Positions 36,471 through 46,381 are shown, counted from the stretch's first letter. The stretch: DNA of 64,000 nucleotides from Arthrobacter sp. FW306-07-I (GCF_021800405.1 NZ_CP084550.1:1736001-1800000), one strand, 5' to 3'. Translations and numbers: made by a program. Notes: a model not told the origin generated them from the sequence alone.

Positions 36471-37724
36471 GTGGCAGCTCCGCAGAATTACTTGGCCGTC
36501 ATCAAAGTCGTCGGCATCGGCGGCGGTGGCGTGAACGCAGTCAACCGCATGATCGAGGTCGGCCTCAGGGGTGTTGAATTCATTGCCATCAACACCGACG
36601 CCCAGGCCCTGCTGATGAGCGACGCGGACGTGAAGCTCGACGTCGGACGCGAGCTGACCCGCGGCCTGGGCGCCGGCGCCAACCCCGAGGTGGGCAAGCA
36701 GGCCGCCGAGGATCACGCGGACGAAATCGAGGAAGTCCTCCGCGGCGCGGACATGGTCTTCGTCACCGCCGGCGAGGGTGGCGGCACGGGCACCGGCGGC
36801 GCGCCTGTCGTTGCCCGCATCGCCCGCTCGCTTGGTGCCCTGACCATCGGTGTGGTGACGCGCCCCTTCACTTTCGAGGGCCGCCGCCGTGCCGGTTCTG
36901 CGGAGGCGGGCATCGATGCCCTGCGCGACGAAGTGGACACCCTGATCGTGATCCCCAACGACCGCCTGCTCTCCATCAGCGACCGCAACGTGTCCGTCCT
37001 TGACGCGTTCCGCTCCGCTGACCAGGTGCTGCTTTCCGGTGTCCAGGGCATCACGGACCTCATCACCACGCCGGGCCTGATCAACCTCGACTTCGCGGAC
37101 GTTAAGTCCGTCATGCAGGGCGCCGGCTCAGCCCTCATGGGCATTGGCTCCGCCAGGGGCGAAGACCGTGCCGTCAAGGCTGCTGAACTGGCCATCGCCT
37201 CGCCGCTGCTGGAGGCATCCATCGACGGCGCCCACGGCGTGCTGCTGTCCATTCAGGGCGGCTCCGACCTTGGCCTGTTCGAAATCAACGAGGCCGCGCG
37301 GCTGGTCCAGGAAGTGGCCCACCCCGAAGCCAACATCATCTTTGGCGCCGTCATCGATGACGCCCTTGGCGATGAAGCGCGCGTGACAGTGATCGCGGCC
37401 GGGTTCGACGACGTCAAGGCCACCTCGCCCTCCATGGACCAGTCCCAGCCGCAGGCCGCCCCGCAGCGGCCCGCTGCCCCTGCAGCCGCTCCGGCCTCGG
37501 CCCACCCGCAAAACGGAAACCACCAGGGCAACGGAAACCACCAGCAGAACGTCCAGCCGCTCCACGCCGGTATCGGCGCTGCGGGACTCAGCAACTGGGG
37601 CCAGCAGCGTCCCTCTGCCGTCCCTGCCGATTCGGGCTTCGATGTCGACCTGCCTTCCGTGGTGGAGCCGGACCTTACCGGCAACCACCCGGATGACCTG
37701 GATGTCCCCGACTTCCTGAAGTAG
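36471..37724 (+). CDS. ftsZ: Cell division GTPase FtsZ
   Basis: A 417-residue tubulin homologue that forms the Z ring. The GTP-binding signature GGGTGTG is at residues 103-109, with [11 protein letters not shown] and the catalytic T7 region. The globular domain ends near residue 315. A Gln/Asn/His/Pro-rich linker ([13 protein letters not shown]) leads to the C-terminal peptide [10 protein letters not shown] that recruits SepF and other partners. GTG 36471 gives the conserved start [24 protein letters not shown] lies about 10 nt upstream. A 184-bp gap with its own operator precedes it, so ftsZ can be expressed apart from the rest of the cluster. Confidence 0.98.
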   Translation: MAAPQNYLAVIKVVGIGGGGVNAVNRMIEVGLRGVEFIAINTDAQALLMSDADVKLDVGRELTRGLGAGANPEVGKQAAEDHADEIEEVLRGADMVFVTAGEGGGTGTGGAPVVARIARSLGALTIGVVTRPFTFEGRRRAGSAEAGIDALRDEVDTLIVIPNDRLLSISDRNVSVLDAFRSADQVLLSGVQGITDLITTPGLINLDFADVKSVMQGAGSALMGIGSARGEDRAVKAAELAIASPLLEASIDGAHGVLLSIQGGSDLGLFEINEAARLVQEVAHPEANIIFGAVIDDALGDEARVTVIAAGFDDVKATSPSMDQSQPQAAPQRPAAPAAAPASAHPQNGNHQGNGNHQQNVQPLHAGIGAAGLSNWGQQRPSAVPADSGFDVDLPSVVEPDLTGNHPDDLDVPDFLK

Positions 37725-37732
37725 GCGGCGGC

Positions 37733-38422
37733 TTGTTCCATTGGCGTGCCGACATCCTGCCCGGGGTGTCGGCCGCATTCACCAATGTGGATGCAGGAAA
37801 CCTGGCCCTGCACGTGGGGGACGATCCCGCCAGGGTCCAGGGGCGCCGAGCACGCCTGGAGCAGTCCATCGGTGTGGGACCGCAGTCGCTGCGCTTCATG
37901 AACCAAGTGCACGGCACCACGGTTGTGCTGATGGACGCGGAGTCACCGGCCCCTGAGGCCGACGCCATGGTGTCCCGCGGACTGCCCCTGGCGGTCATGG
38001 TGGCGGACTGCATCCCGGTGCTGCTGGCGGGGGAGTCCGGGAACGGTCCGGTCCTTGCCGCAGTGCATGCAGGCCGCCCCGGCGTCGCGAACGGTATCCT
38101 GCCCGCCGCGGTGGAGAGCATGGAGTCTCTTGGCGCTACCCGGATCCGCGCTTGGCTGGGGCCGTCAATCTGCGGGTCCTGCTACGAAGTTCCAGCCGCC
38201 CTGCGCGATGGCGTGGCAAACATGGTTCCCGCGACCTGGAGCACTACGTCCTGGGGTACACCAGCCCTTGACCTCCCTGCCGGCGCTAGGAGCCAGCTTG
38301 AGTCCGTTGGCGTGGACGTGGAATACGCAGGGGACTGCACCCTTGAGACTGAAACGCTCTATTCATACCGCCGGGACCGGGACACAGGCCGTTTTGCCGG
38401 ACTGGTCTGGTGCCATGACTGA
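37733..38422 (+). CDS. pgeF: Peptidoglycan editing factor / multicopper-type laccase family
   Basis: A 229-residue YfiH (DUF152) protein. Metal- and active-site motifs are RFMNQVHGTTVV, VMVADCIPVLLA and AAVHAGRPGV, where HAGWRG is the usual form; CGSCYEVP follows. Family members hydrolyse misincorporated residues from UDP-MurNAc precursors or act as purine-nucleoside enzymes. The start is a TTG eight bases after the ftsZ stop (MFHWRADI), supported by family length but with a poor ribosome binding site. The stop overlaps the next gene by eight bases. Confidence 0.88.
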   Translation: MFHWRADILPGVSAAFTNVDAGNLALHVGDDPARVQGRRARLEQSIGVGPQSLRFMNQVHGTTVVLMDAESPAPEADAMVSRGLPLAVMVADCIPVLLAGESGNGPVLAAVHAGRPGVANGILPAAVESMESLGATRIRAWLGPSICGSCYEVPAALRDGVANMVPATWSTTSWGTPALDLPAGARSQLESVGVDVEYAGDCTLETETLYSYRRDRDTGRFAGLVWCHD

Positions 38423-39176
38423 TCTGTCGGCTCCCGGGCAGGGCCAAACTGAAGACGCGCGTACCGAAGAACTTGCCCAGCGGCTTGCCGCGGTACGCTC
38501 CCGGATCGCCACGGCGGCTGAAAGTGCGGGCCGCAGCAACCGGCTGCCCGCCCTGATCGTGGTCACCAAGTTCCACCCTGCGCAGGACATCCGGCGGCTT
38601 GCAGCCTTGGGAATCAAAGATGTCGGTGAGAACCGCGACCAGGAAGCCGCCGCCAAGGCGCTGGAACTTGCCGACCTGGCCCTCACTTGGCATTTCGTTG
38701 GCCAGCTGCAGACCAAGAAGGCCAAGTCCGTGGCACGCTATGCCTCCGCTGTCCACTCGGTGGACCGGCCGCAGCTCGTGGATGCGTTGGCAAAAGCCGT
38801 GCGGAATGAGATCGAGTCCAGCGGCCGCGCCCCGCTGGACTGCTTCATCCAGGTCAACCTCGAAGATCCAGCGGACGACGACGGCACGCACCGCGGTGGG
38901 GCAGCGCCCGCCGCTGTGCCGCTCCTGGCAGAAGGAATCACCCGTTCTGCGGGCCTGAACCTCGCCGGCGTGATGGCGGTTGCTCCGCTGGGGGTCCCGG
39001 CGGAGCCGGCGTTCGAAAAGCTTGCCGGGATCTCCGCCCGGCTCGTGGCGGCTTACCCCGCTGCAACCGCCATTTCCGCAGGCATGAGCCAGGATCTCGA
39101 AGCAGCCATCAAGTTTGGGGCGACACACCTGCGAATCGGTTCCGATATTCTCGGTTCCCGTCCTGCCGTGGGGTAG
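38415..39176 (+). CDS. YggS family pyridoxal phosphate homeostasis protein
   Basis: A 253-residue alanine-racemase-fold protein that carries PLP on Lys52 (VVTKFHP). Further motifs are GENRDQEAAAK, TWHFVGQLQTKKAK, HSVDRPQL, and SAGMSQDLEAAIKFGATHLRIGS. Homologues (YggS/PLPBP) buffer PLP rather than racemise amino acids. The gene is a constant member of the segment between ftsZ and sepF in actinobacteria. ATG 38415 overlaps the pgeF end by eight bases. Confidence 0.93.
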   Translation: MTDLSAPGQGQTEDARTEELAQRLAAVRSRIATAAESAGRSNRLPALIVVTKFHPAQDIRRLAALGIKDVGENRDQEAAAKALELADLALTWHFVGQLQTKKAKSVARYASAVHSVDRPQLVDALAKAVRNEIESSGRAPLDCFIQVNLEDPADDDGTHRGGAAPAAVPLLAEGITRSAGLNLAGVMAVAPLGVPAEPAFEKLAGISARLVAAYPAATAISAGMSQDLEAAIKFGATHLRIGSDILGSRPAVG

Positions 39177-39266
39177 CGTCGGAGCTATTGGAAGTGATGG
39201 GCGGGGGACTTCAGTGCTGTCAAGTCATTGGGCGGCCCGCTTACGGGACAGGATTAGGAGTCGACC

Positions 39267-39797
39267 ATGGCCGGCGCTCTGCGCAAGACAATGATCTATC
39301 TTGGGCTCGCCGATGGCGATGAGCATTACGAGCCCGAGCAACAGACCACACGTAAGGATGAGGACGAACCCATGGAAGTTGACCGCGAGGAACGCCGTGC
39401 CCCGGCACCGGTCCGCGAAGTCAGCCGCGAGGCGTCCTACGCCCCTGAAGAGGAATACCGCGCCCCTGTGACCCCTATTAAGCGTGCGGCCTCAAGCCGC
39501 GAAGAGAATACCGGTCTGCGCCAGATCACGACCATCCACCCGCGCTCCTACAACGATGCCAAGCTCATCGGTGAAAGCTTCCGGGACGGCATTCCGGTGA
39601 TCATGAATGTCACGGACATGGGTGAGGCTGACGCCAAGCGCCTGGTGGACTTCTCCGCCGGACTCGTCTTCGGCCTCCGAGGCAGCATCGAGCGGGTGAC
39701 CAACAAGGTGTTCCTGCTCTCACCCTCGTATGTCGAAGTGATCGGTGACGACAAGAAGGCCAGCGATACGCAGGCCAGTTTCTTCAACCAGAGCTGA
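39267..39797 (+). CDS. sepF: Cell division protein SepF
   Basis: A 176-residue FtsZ-binding membrane anchor. The N-terminal [13 protein letters not shown] forms the membrane-targeting helix. A charged disordered linker (about 25-85) follows, then the conserved SepF domain: [42 protein letters not shown] and [13 protein letters not shown]. In actinobacteria lacking FtsA it is the main tether of the Z ring. The ATG has AGGATTAGGAG upstream. A 14-bp hairpin follows the stop. Confidence 0.96.
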   Translation: MAGALRKTMIYLGLADGDEHYEPEQQTTRKDEDEPMEVDREERRAPAPVREVSREASYAPEEEYRAPVTPIKRAASSREENTGLRQITTIHPRSYNDAKLIGESFRDGIPVIMNVTDMGEADAKRLVDFSAGLVFGLRGSIERVTNKVFLLSPSYVEVIGDDKKASDTQASFFNQS

Positions 39798-39812
39798 ACA
39801 TCAGGCCTCGTC

Positions 39813-39844
39813 AGATGCCAGGCAGGGACACCTGTCTGGCATCT
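39813..39844 (+). terminator. Hairpin between sepF and yggT
   Basis: AGATGCCAG/CTGGCATCT plus an inner CAGG/CCTG, joined by one G-U pair, makes a 14-bp stem with loop GACA. It starts 15 nt past the sepF stop. There is no T-run, so it may be a terminator, attenuator or mRNA-processing site. Confidence 0.6.
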
Positions 39845-39929
39845 GTGCTGAAATAGAGAAGACACCGGCAGTACAACAGCGGCGCCCATCATGGACGTGC
39901 CGCACGAATATGGAGATATGAAATAAGTC

Positions 39930-40217
39930 ATGGGAATTGTTTTCGGACTTCTCTATCTCGCCCTGCTGCTGTTCTTTGTTGCCCTCATCATCCGCCTGGT
40001 GTTCGACTGGGTGCAGATGTTCGCGAGGGAATGGCGTCCACGGGGCGCGGCCCTGGTGGTGGCCCACGCCGTGTACTCCATCACGGATCCTCCGCTCAAG
40101 GGACTGCGGCGGCTCATTCCGCCGCTCCGGCTCGGCGGTATTTCGCTGGACCTGGGCTTCCTGATCCTGTTCATTGGCGTCAGCATTGCGATGAGCGTCA
40201 CCAGGAGCCTGGCCTGA
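39930..40217 (+). CDS. YggT family membrane protein
   Basis: 95 residues with two hydrophobic regions: an N-terminal IVFGLLYLALLLFFVALIIRLVF and a C-terminal LGFLILFIGVSIAMSVTRSLA. The conserved YggT block is ITDPPLKGLRRLIPPLRLGGISLDLGF. Function is unsettled; it is always found next to sepF and divIVA in this group, suggesting a role in wall growth or division. The nearest GGAG lies 14 nt upstream of the ATG, further than usual. Between them sits ATG-AAA-TAA, a possible two-codon upstream frame. Confidence 0.9.
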   Translation: MGIVFGLLYLALLLFFVALIIRLVFDWVQMFAREWRPRGAALVVAHAVYSITDPPLKGLRRLIPPLRLGGISLDLGFLILFIGVSIAMSVTRSLA

Positions 40218-40292
40218 GCCGGCAATTAGACCCGCAATGCAGGTTGTTCCGCTTCTGAGCGGCTACTGTAAAGCGAAGAAACCTCCGGTTTG

Positions 40293-40304
40293 ACACTGCA
40301 GTGT
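40293..40304. promoter_or_regulatory. Perfect palindrome in the divIVA upstream region
   Basis: ACACTGCAGTGT is a perfect 12-bp palindrome overlapping a TTGACA (40290-40295) and close to TAGAGT (40310-40315). The TTGACA-TAGAGT spacing of 14 nt is too short for a standard promoter. The palindrome lies 88 nt before the divIVA start. It is a candidate operator. Confidence 0.35.
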
Positions 40305-40391
40305 TGAATTAGAGTAAGCAGACCAAATTTAGGTACCGTAGTTTTGACGGCCGGAAGGCCTACTGACTAACCAGACCAGTGAGGTGACCAG

Positions 40392-41075
40392 ATGGCTTTG
40401 ACGCCAGAAGACGTTGTCAACAAGCGCTTTCAGCCCACCAAGTTCCGCGAGGGCTATGACCAGGACGAGGTTGACGACTTCCTGGACGAAATCGTCGTCG
40501 AACTCCGCCGCCTGAACCAGGAAAACGACGAGCTCCGCAAGAAGCTCGCCGAAGCCGGTTCCAGCGTGCCGGCCAGCTCCGCTGCCGCACCAGTGGTGGA
40601 GAAGGTCCCCGCGCCGGTCAAGGCCGACAAGGACGAGGCCCGCGAGAAGGCAGAAGCAGAAGCCAAGGCCGCCGAAACCAAGAAGAAGGACGTCCAGCCC
40701 GCTGCACCGGCTGCCGCCGCACCGGCCGCGCCCGCAGCTGCCGTCTCCACTTCCGCCGAGTCCGCAGCCGGCCTGCTTGCCATGGCACAGCAGATGCACG
40801 ACCGCCACGTCGCCGACGGACAGGCGCAGAAGGACAAGATCATCGCCGAGGCGCAGATCGAAGCAAGCAGCCTCGTCAACGACGCCCAGGAAAAGTCCCG
40901 CAAGATCCTCGGCGCACTCGAGCAGCAGCGCTCGGTCCTGGAACGCAAGGTGGAACAGCTCCGCGGCTTCGAACGCGATTACCGTTCACGCCTGAAGGCC
41001 TACATCGAAGGCCAGCTCCGCGACCTGGATGCCCGTGGCTCCGTTGCGACGCCGGAAGTCAGCGAAGCGAACTAA
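40392..41075 (+). CDS. divIVA: Polar growth/division protein DivIVA (Wag31-type)
   Basis: A 227-residue coiled-coil protein that marks negatively curved membrane at poles and septa. The N-terminal lipid-binding domain is MALTPEDVVNKRFQPTKFREGYDQDEVDDFLDEI, followed by a first coiled coil. A charged then Ala/Pro-rich linker (about 60-125) separates it from a second long coiled coil (about 130-215). Homologues interact with SepF and the wall synthesis machinery and are phosphorylated by Ser/Thr kinases in some actinobacteria. The ATG is preceded by GAGGTGACC. A terminator follows. Confidence 0.96.
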   Translation: MALTPEDVVNKRFQPTKFREGYDQDEVDDFLDEIVVELRRLNQENDELRKKLAEAGSSVPASSAAAPVVEKVPAPVKADKDEAREKAEAEAKAAETKKKDVQPAAPAAAAPAAPAAAVSTSAESAAGLLAMAQQMHDRHVADGQAQKDKIIAEAQIEASSLVNDAQEKSRKILGALEQQRSVLERKVEQLRGFERDYRSRLKAYIEGQLRDLDARGSVATPEVSEAN

Positions 41076-41095
41076 GCCTGGCAGCACGTATTCTG

Positions 41096-41132
41096 AAAGC
41101 CGGTGGCTGGGGATTCCTCGGCCGCCGGCTTT
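41096..41132 (+). terminator. Terminator of divIVA
   Basis: A 12-bp stem AAAGCCGGTGGC/GCCGCCGGCTTT with one wobble pair and a 13-nt loop is followed by TTTT. It separates divIVA from lspA. Confidence 0.75.
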
Positions 41133-41173
41133 TGGCATTGACGCCCAGTTCCCCCCCCAAATTTGAAAGCACC

Positions 41174-41746
41174 ATGACTGACGAAATTGCCGCAGGCGCG
41201 GCACGCCCTGTCCCTCCCTCGCCCCGCCCCCGCCGGGCACTCCTGCTGTCCCTGTTTGCCGGCTTCGCGGTGTTCGCCTATGTCCTGGACCAGCTGACCA
41301 AACTCTGGGTAACCTCCACCATGGTGGAGGGCGAGCGGATCCCGGTGCTGCCACCACTGCTCCACTGGTATTTCATCCGCAATTCAGGTGCGGCGTTTTC
41401 CATTGGCGAGAACGTCACCTGGGTGTTTTCCATCATCATGGCCGGTGTCGCCATCGCCATCCTGTTCCAGGTCCGCCGGCTGGGCTCGGCCTGGTGGTCG
41501 CTCGCATTGGGCCTGCTGCTTGGCGGCGCCCTGGGCAACCTCACCGACCGGCTTTTCCGTGAGCCGTCATTTGGCATGGGACACGTGGTGGACTTCATCC
41601 AGCTTCCCAACTTCGCCATCTTCAACATCGCCGACTCCGCCGTGGTGTCCGCCGTAGCCATCATCTGCATCCTCACCCTGCGGGGGATTGCCCTCGACGG
41701 AACGCGGCTCGGGACCGGACACAAGGACAAGCCCGACCATGAGTGA
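41174..41746 (+). CDS. lspA: Lipoprotein signal peptidase
   Basis: A 190-residue four-helix membrane aspartyl protease that removes signal peptides from prolipoproteins such as the one encoded at 18684-19208. Motifs are [18 protein letters not shown], the first catalytic Asp in [13 protein letters not shown], and the second in [16 protein letters not shown] 41174 has GAAAG upstream. The stop overlaps rluD by eight bases, suggesting coupled translation. Confidence 0.96.
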   Translation: MTDEIAAGAARPVPPSPRPRRALLLSLFAGFAVFAYVLDQLTKLWVTSTMVEGERIPVLPPLLHWYFIRNSGAAFSIGENVTWVFSIIMAGVAIAILFQVRRLGSAWWSLALGLLLGGALGNLTDRLFREPSFGMGHVVDFIQLPNFAIFNIADSAVVSAVAIICILTLRGIALDGTRLGTGHKDKPDHE

Positions 41747-42665
41747 GCGCATCGTCGTCGCCGAAGAGTTTGGCGGAACACGGGCCGACGCCGGACTGGC
41801 CGGCGTACTCGGCGTGTCCCGTTCCGTTGCCGCGTCCCTGCTGGCGGAAGGCCACGTGCTGAACAAGGGCAAGGCGTTGGCAAAGTCGGCAAAACTCGTG
41901 GCGGGGGAGGTTCTCGACGTCACCGTCCCCGAACGTCGGGACCCGCTGGAAGTCGTGGAGGAAGCTGTGGAAGGCCTGAAAATACTGCTCGACGATGACG
42001 ATTTCGTCGTCGTCGACAAGCCTGTCGGCGTGGCAGCCCACCCCTCGCCAGGCTGGGTGGGCCCCACCGTCGTGGGCGGGCTTGCCGCTGCCGGTTACCG
42101 TATCTCCACCTCTGGCGCTCCCGAGCGTGCCGGCATCGTCCACCGGCTCGACGTCGGGACCTCGGGTGTGATGGTGGTGGCCAAGTCAGAGCGGGCGTAC
42201 ACCGCCCTCAAACGGGCCTTCAAGGAGCGCACCGTGGACAAGGTGTACCACGCGGTGGTGCAGGGCCTGCCCGACCCCCTGACCGGCACCATCGATGCCC
42301 CCATCGGCCGCCACCCCGGGCACGACTGGCGCTTCGCCGTCATCGAGGACGGCCGCGCCTCCGTGACCCATTACGAGGTCCTGGAGGCATTCGGCAAGGC
42401 GAGCCTGGTGGAAGTCCACCTCGAAACCGGGCGCACGCACCAGATCCGGGTCCACTTTTCCGCGCTCCGCCACCCCTGCGCCGGTGACCTGACATACGGC
42501 GCTGACCCCCGGCTGGCTGCGAACCTGGGACTCACCCGGCAGTGGCTGCATGCCCGTGAACTGTCCTTCGAGCACCCGGTGACGGGCGAGCGGGTCACTG
42601 TCACCAGCGACTATCCACAGGACCTGGCCTACGCCCTGGACGTTCTGGAATCCGGCAACGCCTGA
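41739..42665 (+). CDS. RluD-type pseudouridine synthase
   Basis: A 308-residue RNA pseudouridine synthase of the RluA family. The N-terminal S4-like RNA-binding domain ([20 protein letters not shown]) is followed by the catalytic domain with the active Asp in [39 protein letters not shown] follows. The likely substrate is 23S rRNA, by family. It follows lspA with an eight-base overlap, the usual pairing. Confidence 0.93.
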   Translation: MSERIVVAEEFGGTRADAGLAGVLGVSRSVAASLLAEGHVLNKGKALAKSAKLVAGEVLDVTVPERRDPLEVVEEAVEGLKILLDDDDFVVVDKPVGVAAHPSPGWVGPTVVGGLAAAGYRISTSGAPERAGIVHRLDVGTSGVMVVAKSERAYTALKRAFKERTVDKVYHAVVQGLPDPLTGTIDAPIGRHPGHDWRFAVIEDGRASVTHYEVLEAFGKASLVEVHLETGRTHQIRVHFSALRHPCAGDLTYGADPRLAANLGLTRQWLHARELSFEHPVTGERVTVTSDYPQDLAYALDVLESGNA

Positions 42666-42703
42666 CACACCGCGCCTGGCCCTGGCAGGGCCGGGGCAGC
42701 GCT

Positions 42704-42709
42704 TAGAAT
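42704..42709 (+). promoter_or_regulatory. -10 element for a leaderless dnaE mRNA
   Basis: TAGAAT is followed by exactly six bases (AGTCCG) and the GTG at 42716. There is no Shine-Dalgarno. Confidence 0.55.
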
Positions 42710-42715
42710 AGTCCG

Positions 42716-45700
42716 GTGAGTTCCAGCCATGATTCGTTCGTCCATCTGCACACCCACACCGAATATTCCATGCTGGATGGAGCTGCCCGCCTGGGGGAGC
42801 TGTTCGACGAAACCGAGCGGCTCGGCATGCCGGCCCTCGCCACAACAGACCACGGGTACCTGTTCGGTGCCTTCGACTTTTGGCAGAAGGCCAATGCCAA
42901 GGGCATCAAGCCGATCATCGGCGTCGAAGCCTATGTGACGCCCGGGACCGCCCGGACGGACAAGGAACGCGTGCGCTGGGGCGATGAATCGCAGCGCAAG
43001 GACGACGTCTCCGGCGGTGGCTCCTACACCCACATGACGCTCCTGAGCTACAACAACGTGGGAATGCGCAACCTCTTCCGCGCTTCATCCATCGCCTCCC
43101 TGGACTCAGTATTCGGCAAGTGGCCGCGGCTGGACCGGGAACTGCTGAACACCTACTCCGAGGGCCTCATCGCCACCACGGGCTGCCCGTCCGGCGAGGT
43201 CCAGACCCGGCTCCGGTTGGGCCAGTACCGCGAAGCACTGGAGGCCGCTGCCGAGTTCCGGGACATCTTCGGCGCGGAGAACTACTTCTGCGAGCTGATG
43301 GACCACGGGCTGGACATTGAACGGCGGGTCACCGGCGACCTGTTGCGGCTCGCCAAGGACCTGAACCTGCCCCTGGTGGCCACGAACGACCTCCACTACA
43401 CGCACGAGCACGACGCCAAGGCCCATGAGGCCCTGTTGGCCATTCAGTCGGGCTCCACGCTGCTGGAACCCACTTATGACAACGGCGGGTCCCGCTTCGC
43501 CTTCTCCGGCAGCGGCTACTACCTCAAGTCCCCGCGCGAGATGCGCGAGCTGTTCCGCGACCACCCCGATGCCTGCGACAACACCCTGCTGATCGCCGAG
43601 CGCTGCGAGGTGTCGTTCAACACCGACGCCAACTTCATGCCGCGGTTCCCCTGCCCGCCCGGCGAGGACGAGACCTCCTGGCTGGTCAAGGAAGTGGACA
43701 AGGGCCTGCAGTACCGTTACCCGGGGGGTGTCCCGGACGAGGTCCGCAAGCAGGCGGACTACGAACTCGGCGTCATCACCTCCATGGGCTTCCCGGGCTA
43801 CTTCCTGGTGGTTGCAGACTTCATCAACTGGGCCAAGAACAACGGCATCCGCGTAGGTCCGGGGCGTGGCTCCGGTGCAGGCTCCATGGTGGCGTACGCG
43901 ATGCGCATTACCGACCTGGACCCCCTGCGCCACGGCCTGATCTTCGAACGGTTCCTGAACCCGGACCGCGTCTCCATGCCCGACTTCGACGTCGACTTCG
44001 ATGACCGGCGCCGCTCGGAGGTCATCGACTACGTGACCCGCAAATACGGTGACGAGCGTGTGGCGATGATCGTCACGTACGGCACCATCAAGACCAAGCA
44101 GGCCCTCAAGGACTCCTCCCGCGTGCTGGGCTACCCCTTCAGCATGGGCGAGCAGCTCACCAAGGCACTGCCGCCGGCCGTCATGGCCAAGGACATTCCG
44201 CTGGCGGACATCCAGAACCCGGAGGCCAAGCGCTACAGCGAAGCGGGGGACTTCCGGCAACTGATTGCCACCGACCCCGAGGCTGCCAAAGTCTTTGAGA
44301 CGGCGTTGGGCATTGAAGGCCTGAAGCGCCAGTGGGGCGTGCACGCCGCCGGCGTGATCATGTCCTCGGACCCCATCATCGACGTCATCCCCATCATGCG
44401 CCGTTTCCAGGACGGCCAGGTGATCACCCAGTTCGACTACCCGACGTCCGAGGGCCTTGGCCTGATCAAGATGGACTTCCTGGGCCTGCGGAACCTGACG
44501 ATCATTTCCGACGCCCTCGAGAACATCAAGATGAACCGGGGGATCGACCTGGACCTCGAGAACCTGGAACTCGATGACGCCGCGTCGTACGAGCTCCTGG
44601 CCCGCGGCGACACCTTGGGCGTGTTCCAGCTCGACGGCGGGCCCATGCGGTCGCTGCTGAAGCTGATGAAGCCTGACAACTTCGAAGACATTTCCGCCGT
44701 CCTGGCGCTCTACCGGCCGGGCCCCATGGGAGCCAATGCCCACACCGACTACGCGCTGCGCAAAAACGGGATCCAGGAAGTCATCCCCATCCACCCTGAG
44801 CTGGAGGAACCGCTCAAGGAGATCCTCGGCGGAACGTACGGCCTGATCGTGTACCAGGAGCAGGTGATGGCCGTGGCGCAGAAACTGGCCGGCTACTCGC
44901 TGGGCCAGGCAGACATCCTCCGGCGCGCCATGGGCAAGAAGAAGAAGTCGGAACTGGACAAGCAGTTCGCCGGCTTCTCGCAGGGCATGCAGGACAACGG
45001 TTACTCCATGGAGGCTGTCAAGACCCTGTGGGACATCCTGCTCCCGTTCTCCGACTACGCCTTCAACAAGGCCCACTCGGCAGCGTACGGCGTGATCTCC
45101 TACTGGACGGCGTACCTGAAGGCTCACTATGCGCCCGAGTACATGGCGGCGCTGCTCACGTCCGTGGGCGATGACAAGGACAAGTCGGCGATCTACCTGA
45201 ACGAGTGCCGCCGCATGGGCATCACGGTGCTCCCGCCGGACGTCAACGAGTCCGCCCTGAACTTCACCCCGGTGGGCAACGACATCCGCTTCGGCATGGG
45301 CGCCATCCGCAACGTGGGTGCGAACGCCGTCGAGGCCATGGTCAGCGCACGCGAGAGCGAAGGCGCCTACACCTCCTTCAAGGACTACCTGATGAAGGTC
45401 CCGGCGGTGGTCTGCAACAAAAGGACCATCGAATCCCTGATCAAGTCCGGGGCCTTCGACTCGCTGGGCCACCACCGCCGCGCGCTGGCGATGATCCATG
45501 AAGAAGCCATCGATTCCGTCATCACCCTGAAGCGCAACGAGGCCATCGGCCAGTTCGACCTCTTCGCCGGTTTCGAGGAGGCCGAATCGGAGGCTTCGCT
45601 GAGCATCGAGATCCCGGACCTGCCCGAGTGGGAGAAAAAGGACAAGCTCTCCTTCGAACGGGACATGCTGGGCCTGTACGTGTCGGACCACCCGCTGCAG

Positions 45701-46273
45701 GGCCTCGAGGGGCTCCTCAGCCAGCATGCCGAAATGAGCATCACCACCATCCTGGGTGAGGACGGACCGCAGGACGGCGCCATCATCACCATCGCAGGCA
45801 TGATCACCTCCCTGAGCCGGCGTATCGCCAAAGCCAGCGGCAACGCTTACGCGCGGGCCGAGGTGGAGGACCTGGGCGGTTCAATCGAGGTCATGTTCTT
45901 TGGCCAGGTCTACGGACCGATCGCATCCGTGCTTGCCGAGGACCTGATTGTGGTGGTCAAGGGCCGGCTGCAAAAACGCGACGACGGCGCCATCACCTTG
46001 AACTGCATGGAGCTGTCCGTGCCGGACCTCAGTGAGGGGCTGCACGGGCCCCTGGTGATCACCATGCCCACCCACAAGGCCACGGAAGCCGTGGTCACCG
46101 AGTTGGGCGACGTGCTGCGCACCCACCGGGGCAACTCGGAGGTCAGGCTGCACCTGCAAGGCGACACGCGCACGCAAATCATGGGCCTGCCCGTCCACCT
46201 CCGGGTCAACCCCAGCCCGTCGCTGTTCGGCGACCTGAAGGTCCTGCTGGGCCCGGCCTGCCTGGATGCCTGA
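42716..46273 (+). CDS. dnaE: DNA polymerase III alpha subunit
   Basis: A 1185-residue replicative polymerase. The N-terminal PHP domain starts FVHLHTHTEYSMLDGAA, and in actinobacteria this domain carries the proofreading exonuclease. Polymerase catalytic aspartates are in MPDFDVDFDDRRR (Asp423 and Asp425). The fingers carry AFNKAHSAAYGVISYWTAYLKAHY. Tandem helix-hairpin-helix and an OB fold (GAIITIAGMITSLSRRI) follow near residue 1020. Length and motifs fit the essential DnaE1 rather than the damage-inducible DnaE2. A large open frame on the opposite strand is a codon-bias shadow. Confidence 0.97.
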   Translation: MSSSHDSFVHLHTHTEYSMLDGAARLGELFDETERLGMPALATTDHGYLFGAFDFWQKANAKGIKPIIGVEAYVTPGTARTDKERVRWGDESQRKDDVSGGGSYTHMTLLSYNNVGMRNLFRASSIASLDSVFGKWPRLDRELLNTYSEGLIATTGCPSGEVQTRLRLGQYREALEAAAEFRDIFGAENYFCELMDHGLDIERRVTGDLLRLAKDLNLPLVATNDLHYTHEHDAKAHEALLAIQSGSTLLEPTYDNGGSRFAFSGSGYYLKSPREMRELFRDHPDACDNTLLIAERCEVSFNTDANFMPRFPCPPGEDETSWLVKEVDKGLQYRYPGGVPDEVRKQADYELGVITSMGFPGYFLVVADFINWAKNNGIRVGPGRGSGAGSMVAYAMRITDLDPLRHGLIFERFLNPDRVSMPDFDVDFDDRRRSEVIDYVTRKYGDERVAMIVTYGTIKTKQALKDSSRVLGYPFSMGEQLTKALPPAVMAKDIPLADIQNPEAKRYSEAGDFRQLIATDPEAAKVFETALGIEGLKRQWGVHAAGVIMSSDPIIDVIPIMRRFQDGQVITQFDYPTSEGLGLIKMDFLGLRNLTIISDALENIKMNRGIDLDLENLELDDAASYELLARGDTLGVFQLDGGPMRSLLKLMKPDNFEDISAVLALYRPGPMGANAHTDYALRKNGIQEVIPIHPELEEPLKEILGGTYGLIVYQEQVMAVAQKLAGYSLGQADILRRAMGKKKKSELDKQFAGFSQGMQDNGYSMEAVKTLWDILLPFSDYAFNKAHSAAYGVISYWTAYLKAHYAPEYMAALLTSVGDDKDKSAIYLNECRRMGITVLPPDVNESALNFTPVGNDIRFGMGAIRNVGANAVEAMVSARESEGAYTSFKDYLMKVPAVVCNKRTIESLIKSGAFDSLGHHRRALAMIHEEAIDSVITLKRNEAIGQFDLFAGFEEAESEASLSIEIPDLPEWEKKDKLSFERDMLGLYVSDHPLQGLEGLLSQHAEMSITTILGEDGPQDGAIITIAGMITSLSRRIAKASGNAYARAEVEDLGGSIEVMFFGQVYGPIASVLAEDLIVVVKGRLQKRDDGAITLNCMELSVPDLSEGLHGPLVITMPTHKATEAVVTELGDVLRTHRGNSEVRLHLQGDTRTQIMGLPVHLRVNPSPSLFGDLKVLLGPACLDA

Positions 46274-46312
46274 GACACTGGACGCCTGAAAGACCTGAAC
46301 GCCTGAAAAAGA

Positions 46313-46352
46313 CGCGGACGACGGCGGGAGGCACCTCCCGCCGTCGTCCGCG
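46313..46352. terminator. Bidirectional terminator, dnaE/flavin reductase
   Basis: A perfect 18-bp stem (46313-46330 with 46335-46352) with loop GCAC is flanked by AAAAAGA on the left and CTTTTGTTG on the right. It lies between convergent genes. Confidence 0.9.
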
Positions 46353-46381
46353 ACTTTTGTTGTGGGCCGGTCCAGCCGGGG

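Noticed and set aside
43106..45727. 873-codon open frame on the minus strand inside dnaE
   Set aside because: It lies wholly antisense to dnaE, is rich in His/Val/Gly/Arg/Gln/Leu with no domain, and follows from high-GC third positions of the real gene.
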